Assembly (NCBI GenBank): GCA_964397655.1 | Contig: CAYNKA010000008.1 | Coordinates: 119,567-183,566, forward strand | Direction of reading: 5' to 3' | Length of the DNA: 64,000 nucleotides | Source of the DNA: CAYNKA01 sp964397655 | Lineage (GTDB): Bacteria; Spirochaetota; Spirochaetia; DTKZ01 | In this document: positions 58,580 through 64,000 of the stretch, one piece after another | How the letters are laid out: the number at the start of each line of letters is the position of its first letter | Numbering within the stretch: the stretch's first letter is position 1 | Translations under genes and position numbers: made by a program | The notes under the pieces: generated by a model | The model's database searches: none | Told to the model about the DNA's origin: nothing | What the model saw: the letters and a program-made list of their open reading frames with translations, nothing else

Positions 58580-59407
58580 ATGTCGAAAAAAAGCATCCTT
58601 ATGAAGACCGGGGAATTGATACTGCTCGTCGTGTCCTTCCTCCTCGTTTTCGGCCCCATGATGAGCCTCTTCCTCTGGTCGATCGCGCAAAGATGGTACT
58701 GGCCGAACGCGCTTCCCCAGGAAGTAACCTTCAGCTACTGGCAGCAGGCGCTCGGTCTCAAAACGAGCCTCGCGATCGGAGCGGTGAGCATAGTCCCGGC
58801 CTTCTTCCTCAGCGTCGGCATAGCCCTCGTAACGGTAGCGGTGGCAATGGCGATAGCCATCCCCGCGGGCTACGCCCTCGCGAAATACCGGATTCCCTTC
58901 GGCAGCCTCATCCTCTTTCTCTTCCTCATGCCGAACGCATTCCCCCAGCAACCCATCTTCGTGAACCTTCTCCACACCTACACGAGGCTGGGAATGGCGG
59001 GAACGATACACGGAGTCATCCTCGTCCACATTCTCGTGGGCCTCGTTTTCGGGGTATGGATCACGAGCGCGACGTTCAGGGCGATTCCTCCGAGCCTGGA
59101 GGAGGCCGCACGGAGCGTCGGAGCGAACGGGAGGACCGCCTTCTTCAGGATCAGCCTCCCCCTCGCGGCGCCGGGGCTGCTCGCGAGCGCCGTCTTCGTT
59201 TTCATCACCTCTCTCGACGAGTTCACGGGAACCTTCTTCGTGGGACTTCCCTTCGTCAACACCCTGCCGCTCACCCTTTATTCCTCGAGCGGCTACAACA
59301 TGCAGTTTGCATCGGTCATCGCCCTCGTCCTTCTCGTCCCGAGCCTCCTCTTCATGGTCCTCATCCAGAGGGTCCTGAAGGCGGAGTACGTCGGCGGCAT
59401 GGGCTGA
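58580..59407 (+). CDS. ABC transporter permease (PotC-like)
   Basis: The 275-residue protein has six membrane helices and the EAA loop LEEAARSVGANGRTAFFRIS. It starts 9 bases after the first permease and is followed by the ATPase after 13 bases. Confidence 0.93.
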   Translation: MSKKSILMKTGELILLVVSFLLVFGPMMSLFLWSIAQRWYWPNALPQEVTFSYWQQALGLKTSLAIGAVSIVPAFFLSVGIALVTVAVAMAIAIPAGYALAKYRIPFGSLILFLFLMPNAFPQQPIFVNLLHTYTRLGMAGTIHGVILVHILVGLVFGVWITSATFRAIPPSLEEAARSVGANGRTAFFRISLPLAAPGLLASAVFVFITSLDEFTGTFFVGLPFVNTLPLTLYSSSGYNMQFASVIALVLLVPSLLFMVLIQRVLKAEYVGGMG

Positions 59408-59420
59408 AAAAGGAGACGCC

Positions 59421-60494
59421 ATGTCTGAACTACGCCTGGACAATATCGTAATGAAATACGGCAAGGTCGCCGCGCTGAACGGCCTGAGCCTCAGGATTCG
59501 CGACGGCGAACTCGTCACCCTGCTCGGCCCCTCCGGTTGCGGAAAAACGACGACGCTCAGGTCGGTATCCGGTTTTCTAAAGCCGGAAAGCGGGGAAATC
59601 TACATAGGGGACAGAAGGATCACGGACATACCGCCCGAAAAACGCGGAATCGGACTCGTATTCCAGAACTACGCCCTCTGGCCGCACATGACGGTGTTCC
59701 AGAACCTCGCGTTCGGCCTGGAGATGCGAAAGGTGCCGACGGAGGAAATAAAGAAACGCGTGAAATCGGTCCTCGGCGTCGTACAGCTCGAGGGCTTCGA
59801 GGAACGCTTCCCCCGACAGCTCTCCGGAGGCCAGCAGCAGCGGGTCGCGCTCGCGAGGGCCGTCGTTCTCGAGCCGGACATCCTGCTTCTGGACGAGCCG
59901 CTCTCCAACCTCGACGCCTTGCTTCGCGAGCAGATGAGGTTCGAGATCGCGCAGATCCACAAACGGCTAGGCATCACGACCTTGTACGTCACCCACGACC
60001 AGACCGAAGCGATGGTCATATCCGACCGCATCGTCATCCTGAGCAACGGGAAGATCATGCAGGACGCGCCGCCTGCCGACATCTACCTCAAGCCGGCGAA
60101 TAAATTCGTCGCCGGTTTCATGGGAACGACGTCCTTCCTCGACGGCACCGTCGTATCGGTCGAAGGAGAGAGGGTCCACATCGAGACCGCCGGCGGGCTC
60201 AAACTGCGCGGGCACGGCCGGGGGCTCGCCCCGGGGAACAAGGCGTCCGCGGCGGTAAGGCCCGAAACCCTGGAAATCGTCGGACCGTCGGCCGGCGGCG
60301 AGAACCTCTTCACGGCGCAAGTGGAACGCTCCTATTTCACGGGAGAGATAGTGGACTATCAGCTTCGCGTGGGAAACACCTTCATCCGCGCGAAATGCGA
60401 CACCCGCAGGCTTTACGGACAGGGCGAGACCCTTTCCGTGAGGATCGACGCGGACAGGCTTCCGATCGTACCGGAAGAAATAACCGCGGTATGA
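59421..60494 (+). CDS. ABC transporter ATPase (PotA/FbpC type)
   Basis: The 357-residue ATPase has Walker A GPSGCGKTTT, signature LSGGQQQRVALARAVV, Walker B LLLDEPLSNLDA and a C-terminal TOBE domain. It energises the importer encoded just upstream. Its stop overlaps the start of the metallo-beta-lactamase-fold gene (ATGA), so the two are translationally coupled. Confidence 0.95.
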   Translation: MSELRLDNIVMKYGKVAALNGLSLRIRDGELVTLLGPSGCGKTTTLRSVSGFLKPESGEIYIGDRRITDIPPEKRGIGLVFQNYALWPHMTVFQNLAFGLEMRKVPTEEIKKRVKSVLGVVQLEGFEERFPRQLSGGQQQRVALARAVVLEPDILLLDEPLSNLDALLREQMRFEIAQIHKRLGITTLYVTHDQTEAMVISDRIVILSNGKIMQDAPPADIYLKPANKFVAGFMGTTSFLDGTVVSVEGERVHIETAGGLKLRGHGRGLAPGNKASAAVRPETLEIVGPSAGGENLFTAQVERSYFTGEIVDYQLRVGNTFIRAKCDTRRLYGQGETLSVRIDADRLPIVPEEITAV

Positions 60495-61240
60495 AAATAC
60501 TTTTTTTCGGCACCTCGAGCGCCGTTCCCTCCGCGGGGAACGGCTACACTTCCTTCCTCGTGTCCGGCGGAGGCCTGAAGGTCCTCGTGGACACGGGCGA
60601 CAATCCGGTTCGGTCCCTCCGGGAGGCCGCTGAAGATCCCTTCGAACTCGACGCGGTCGTGCTTACCCACCATCACGTCGACCATCTGGGAAGCTACCCC
60701 TCCCTCCTCTCGGCCCTCGACTGCATGAACAGGAAAAAGCAGCTCCTCGTCATCGCAAAAGGCGTCACCGCGGAAAAGGCGCGAAAGGTTCTCGAAGCTT
60801 TCGACATAGACCAGGACAAGCTCACCTTTCCCGTGGTTCCCGCCGAAACCCTCACCCGCGGCGATTTTTCGGTGACCCTCTTGCCCGGCAGGCATGCGGT
60901 TCCGACCCACATGGTGGCGATACGGGAAGGCGAAAGCGGCCTGCTCTATACAGCGGATTACGAACAGGGTAGAGGAGATATCAAGAAGGTCGCGGTCGGC
61001 TTCACGTCGCTGGTGCACGAAGCCACCTATCCGCACGAGGCTCTGCCCGATCCCACAGGGCACAGTTCCGCCCTCCAAGCCGGTCAGGCTGCCGAGGCGT
61101 CCGAAGTGAAGCAGCTTTTCCTCTGCCATTTCTACGGGGACGCATACCCGGAGGGACTGGAGGCCGCGTCCGAGGCCGGGCTCGCATTCACCGGAGAAAT
61201 CGTCGAACCGAAGCTTCTTTCGTGGTATACTGTCGCTTGA
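60491..61240 (+). CDS. Metallo-beta-lactamase-fold protein (RNase Z/PhnP-like group)
   Basis: The 249-residue protein starts at ATG 60491, four bases inside the ATPase gene. It has the THHHVDHLGS zinc motif and the layout of the phosphodiesterase branch (RNase Z, PhnP, PqqB) with FFGTSSAVPSAGNGYTS at the N-terminus. Coupling to the ABC importer suggests it cleaves a cyclic or diester phosphate compound brought in by it. That is inference; no phosphonate genes are nearby. Confidence 0.88.
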   Translation: MKILFFGTSSAVPSAGNGYTSFLVSGGGLKVLVDTGDNPVRSLREAAEDPFELDAVVLTHHHVDHLGSYPSLLSALDCMNRKKQLLVIAKGVTAEKARKVLEAFDIDQDKLTFPVVPAETLTRGDFSVTLLPGRHAVPTHMVAIREGESGLLYTADYEQGRGDIKKVAVGFTSLVHEATYPHEALPDPTGHSSALQAGQAAEASEVKQLFLCHFYGDAYPEGLEAASEAGLAFTGEIVEPKLLSWYTVA

Positions 61241-61246
61241 AAACGG

Positions 61247-62737
61247 ATGGAATATCAGCTCGAACGCCATGACCGCTTCAATTTCGAAGCGAAAACCGAT
61301 TATAGTCTCGACCTCGAAAGGCGATACAACCGTTATCTCCTCTCGTTCTATTTTTTCATCCCCAAGTCGCTGAAAATTTCCAAGAACGTCTACTCGAAGG
61401 CCGATTTCTACACGGACATGTTCTCCTACATTCGCTTCAAAATTCCGCGATTCACGTTCGAGGAACTCCTCGACGAGGGGAACCTTCGTTCCCCGCTCAC
61501 TACGGTGGGGAAACTGCTCGCGGACTCATCCGGAAGCGTGATCGGACCGCACGAGACGCGACGCCTGATCTACGAGCTTCGTCTCCTCGGAACCGTCCTG
61601 AAGGCCCTTCTCAAGACCGAGGCTTTTCACGTCGCGCGGTCGATGAAGCAGTCGTCCATCGAGGACCTCGACCGGCTGATGAAGGAGATCGAGACGGTCG
61701 ACGGACGGATTCTCGGTTTCTCGGACGTACTGACGTCGGAACGGGCTTCGAGGGAATTGCGGGAGACCTTCCTCTTCGCCGCGGACTTCACGAGCCTCAA
61801 CATGCAGACCTGCCTGACCTCGGTGCTCAAGGTCTGCGGAAAGACATGCGGCAAGGCGGCAAAGGAGAGGGCGAAAAGGCTCATAGCGATGATCGAGGCC
61901 CATCAGAAGCGGCGATCTGCGAGGGGAAGTCCTCTTTTCCGCAAGGTGGGTTCATCCAACGAAGAGTTCACTTACTGGGAAAGCATACTCAAGAAGTATT
62001 TTCAAGGAGTCCTGTATCTCGACATCCTCGACAGGAATCCCCAGCAGAATGCGCTCCATATATTCTACGCGTTCGCAGCGGGCATAGCCATGTTCCTCAG
62101 CCTCGTTCTCGGACTCTGGATCGCCGGCATTTTCACCGATCAGCAGTCGATCGGATTCATCGCGGCGCTCGTAGTGGCCTACATGGTGAAGGACCGGGTC
62201 AAGGACCTCATGCGGGAGTATTCCAACAGGATCATCAGGAAATTTCTTCCCGACCGGAGATTCGCGATTCTCGACTCCCTTACCTCCTCGCCCATCGGAA
62301 CGATGAAGGATTCGGTCCGCTTCGTTCGTCCCGAGGACGTTCCCGAGGAAATCCTCGTTCGGAGGACCAAGACGAACCAGACCCTGATAGAGACTCAGGG
62401 AAAGCCCGAGGAGGTGCTCGTCTACGAGAAGGAAGTATCCCTCGACACGAAGAGAATCGGAAGAATCCACGTTCGCCACCGGGACATAAGCGACATCATG
62501 AGATTCAACGTGAAAAGGCTCATCCAATACGCGGACGACCCCTATCACATCCAGGAAGTCTGGCATGGGCCATCGCGAAAGATCAAGAAAGTCAAATGCG
62601 CGAAGGTCTATCATCTCAATCTCGTCATGCGTATGGAAGCGCTCCACGATAACAAGGGAGACCGGATTCATTTTAAACGCGTCCGCGCGATTCTGAATCA
62701 GAAGGGTCTTCTCGAAGTCGTGGAAATCGTCGAATGA
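61247..62737 (+). CDS. Conserved-looking membrane protein of unknown function
   Basis: I do not recognise this 496-residue protein. It is mostly soluble with two adjacent predicted membrane helices (about 268-290 and 300-318), long helical flanks and a charged C-terminus of mixed beta/alpha character (VRFVRPEDVPEEILVRRTKT; IGRIHVRHRDISDIM). It follows the metallo-beta-lactamase gene by 6 bases on the same transcript. The tandem helix hairpin suggests the two large domains face the same side, in the cytoplasm. Confidence 0.8.
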   Translation: MEYQLERHDRFNFEAKTDYSLDLERRYNRYLLSFYFFIPKSLKISKNVYSKADFYTDMFSYIRFKIPRFTFEELLDEGNLRSPLTTVGKLLADSSGSVIGPHETRRLIYELRLLGTVLKALLKTEAFHVARSMKQSSIEDLDRLMKEIETVDGRILGFSDVLTSERASRELRETFLFAADFTSLNMQTCLTSVLKVCGKTCGKAAKERAKRLIAMIEAHQKRRSARGSPLFRKVGSSNEEFTYWESILKKYFQGVLYLDILDRNPQQNALHIFYAFAAGIAMFLSLVLGLWIAGIFTDQQSIGFIAALVVAYMVKDRVKDLMREYSNRIIRKFLPDRRFAILDSLTSSPIGTMKDSVRFVRPEDVPEEILVRRTKTNQTLIETQGKPEEVLVYEKEVSLDTKRIGRIHVRHRDISDIMRFNVKRLIQYADDPYHIQEVWHGPSRKIKKVKCAKVYHLNLVMRMEALHDNKGDRIHFKRVRAILNQKGLLEVVEIVE

Positions 62738-62792
62738 CAAAACCGCCGGACTTTTCCGGCGACACGCTTTCTCGAGATCTTTCGCGTCATCT

Positions 62793-63863
62793 TCACCGCG
62801 CGGGAAATGCGACCCCCAGTTCCTCTCCGAGCGCCTCGAATTCCTTCACCACCCCTTCCGGTATCGGTATGCCCTTCGCGAGCCTCTCGGCCTTCGTCTC
62901 CATTTCGATCTCGCCCGGGATGTAGATCCTCTTCACGCCTTCCGCTTTCTCGCAGTTCTTGATCTCCCGTATTGCCTCGTCCATGCCTTTCCGAAAATCC
63001 GCGAGATCCATGAAGCTGTCGATGCTTATCGCGGCGAATACGCTGCCGACGTCCGTTGGGTCTTTCAGGTTGTCCGCCAGGAAACCGGGGAAATGCGACC
63101 CGTAATTCGATCCGGTCAGGACCCCGGAAAGCATGTCCACTGCCAGGGCGATCCCGTAACCCTTGTAGCCTCCTATGGGGGCGAGAAGCCCCTTGAGGGC
63201 GGCCTGCGCGTCGGTAGTCGGCCTTCCGGTCTCGTCGAAGGCCCAGCCCGGTTCAAGTGGCTTCCCCTTCTTCGCGTAAAGGACGATTCTTCCTCGTGCC
63301 ACCACGGTCGTGGCGAGATCGAGGACGAAAGGCTTTTCTTCGCCCGCGGGTATCGCCACCGCGAAGGGATTGGTGCCGAGCATCGCGATCTTGCCGCCGG
63401 TCGGCGCGACCGTCGCCGGGGCGTTCGTGGAGGAAAAGCCTATCATCCCGTTATCCAACGCCATCATGGCCCAATAGGCGGCGGCTCCGTAGTGATTCGA
63501 ATGCGTAGTGGCGACGAAAGCCGTTCCTGTCGTCTTCGCCTTCTCGATCGCCTTGTTCATCGCGAAATGGGAAACCACCTGGCCGATTCCGTTTCGCCCG
63601 TCTATGAGGGCGGTCGACGCCCTTTCGCGGACGATCTTTGCCTCGGTGACGGGATTCATCACGCCGGCACGAATCCTCTTCGCGTACACCGTCAGCATTC
63701 GAGTTATTCCGTGCGTATCTATCCCGCGGAGGTTGGCTTCGATGAGGGAATCGGTCAGAATCGCGGAATCTTCCTCCTTCACCCCCAATTTCCGGAAAAT
63801 CTCTTCGGTCCATATCCGCAATTTCTGCGGGGGATGCAACAGTCCATCGTCTACACCGGGCAT
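62793..63863 (-). CDS. Malate/L-lactate/ureidoglycolate dehydrogenase family enzyme (Ldh2/MDH2)
   Basis: The 356-residue NAD(P)-dependent enzyme starts at ATG 63863 (AAGGAGG site). It shows GIDTHGITRM near the N-terminus, the THSNHYGAAAYW motif of this non-Rossmann family and GGYKGYGIALAVD. Members oxidise L-malate, L-lactate, L-sulfolactate, 2,3-diketo-L-gulonate or ureidoglycolate. It is convergent with the unknown membrane protein gene. The substrate is open; a hydroxyacid is likely. Confidence 0.9.
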   Translation of the reverse strand: MPGVDDGLLHPPQKLRIWTEEIFRKLGVKEEDSAILTDSLIEANLRGIDTHGITRMLTVYAKRIRAGVMNPVTEAKIVRERASTALIDGRNGIGQVVSHFAMNKAIEKAKTTGTAFVATTHSNHYGAAAYWAMMALDNGMIGFSSTNAPATVAPTGGKIAMLGTNPFAVAIPAGEEKPFVLDLATTVVARGRIVLYAKKGKPLEPGWAFDETGRPTTDAQAALKGLLAPIGGYKGYGIALAVDMLSGVLTGSNYGSHFPGFLADNLKDPTDVGSVFAAISIDSFMDLADFRKGMDEAIREIKNCEKAEGVKRIYIPGEIEMETKAERLAKGIPIPEGVVKEFEALGEELGVAFPAR

Positions 63864-63965
63864 AAGGGCCTCCTTGGCGTCGTAGTGTGCCAGATGATAG
63901 TCTCTGCCGATCGCACATGTCAACCGAAGGGAAACGCGTTCTTCTTTCTGTTGAAACTCTGTGAT

Positions 63966-64000
63966 AATGTCACCCCTAGGACTCGATAAAAATGTCACCC
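63966..64000. repeat. Direct repeat at window edge, possible insertion-sequence end
   Basis: AATGTCACCC occurs at 63966-63975 and 63991-64000, 25 bases apart, and on the minus strand reads GGGTGACATT. Paired short subterminal repeats like this occur at ends of some IS families (IS21-like). No transposase is in view. Confidence 0.3.

Overview
The window looks like chromosomal DNA of a fermentative, GC-rich (about 60% by eye) spirochaete related to Treponema/Spirochaeta. The main clue is that all six periplasmic substrate-binding proteins carry the spirochaete-style mature start (Gly-Gly-x-x-Glu right after the signal peptide). Supporting clues are a group B [FeFe] hydrogenase, many TRAP, TTT and ABC importers for organic acids and sugars, and membrane-bound AraC regulators. 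It is mostly a string of catabolic uptake modules. The assignment is inference; no rRNA or tRNA gene is present to anchor taxonomy. A 100-base N gap (32016-32115) sits inside a 23-bp tandem repeat.

Layout. 1-1384: truncated M48 protease and a small zinc-ribbon protein. 1519-12793 (all minus): an organic-acid module of transketolase-like enzyme, PrpR-type sigma-54 activator, URO-D-like protein, TRAP transporter (DctM, DctQ, DctP), GntR/FCD repressor, D-2-hydroxyacid dehydrogenase and HpcH/HpaI aldolase. Two good sigma-54 -24/-12 promoters (3911-3928 and 12834-12850) and TGAAAC/GTTTCA inverted repeats tie its ends to the activator. 12992-15943: RlmI-like methyltransferase, FMN-binding lipoprotein and VIT1/CCC1-type protein with a ferritin-like domain. 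15990-24502: beta-glucuronidase module (GH2 enzyme, ABC importer, membrane AraC regulator, second URO-D-like protein). 24642-26838: acetolactate synthase ilvBN behind a leader peptide and attenuator. 26846-31879: DUF3943 protein, chemoreceptor, hydrogenase and its thioredoxin-like ferredoxin. 31941-32188: tandem repeat array. 32275-36376: CopA, CopZ and a GAF/HD-GYP protein.

36373-40871: iron/polyamine-type ABC importer whose fused permease carries a large extra membrane insertion. 40994-42940: PfkB kinase and LacI regulator. 43114-48837: TTT transporter with a DapA-type lyase, facing DhaK-DhaL. The outer promoters of these two convergent units share a 26-bp AT-rich motif, so they are probably co-regulated. 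48924-49824: about 0.9 kb with no convincing gene but several hairpins. 49825-56177: a lower-GC TRAP, metallo-hydrolase and AraC island, possibly acquired. 56562-62737: second polyamine/iron-type ABC importer with a metallo-beta-lactamase-fold protein and an unknown two-helix membrane protein. 62793-63863: malate/L-lactate dehydrogenase-family enzyme. The right edge may enter an insertion sequence.

How the parts work together: each importer lies beside enzymes that would process its cargo and beside a regulator. The SBP-to-permease junctions of five of the six importers carry a stem-loop that probably keeps binding-protein mRNA in excess. Exact substrates cannot be read from sequence, except that the GH2 module is most likely for glucuronides.
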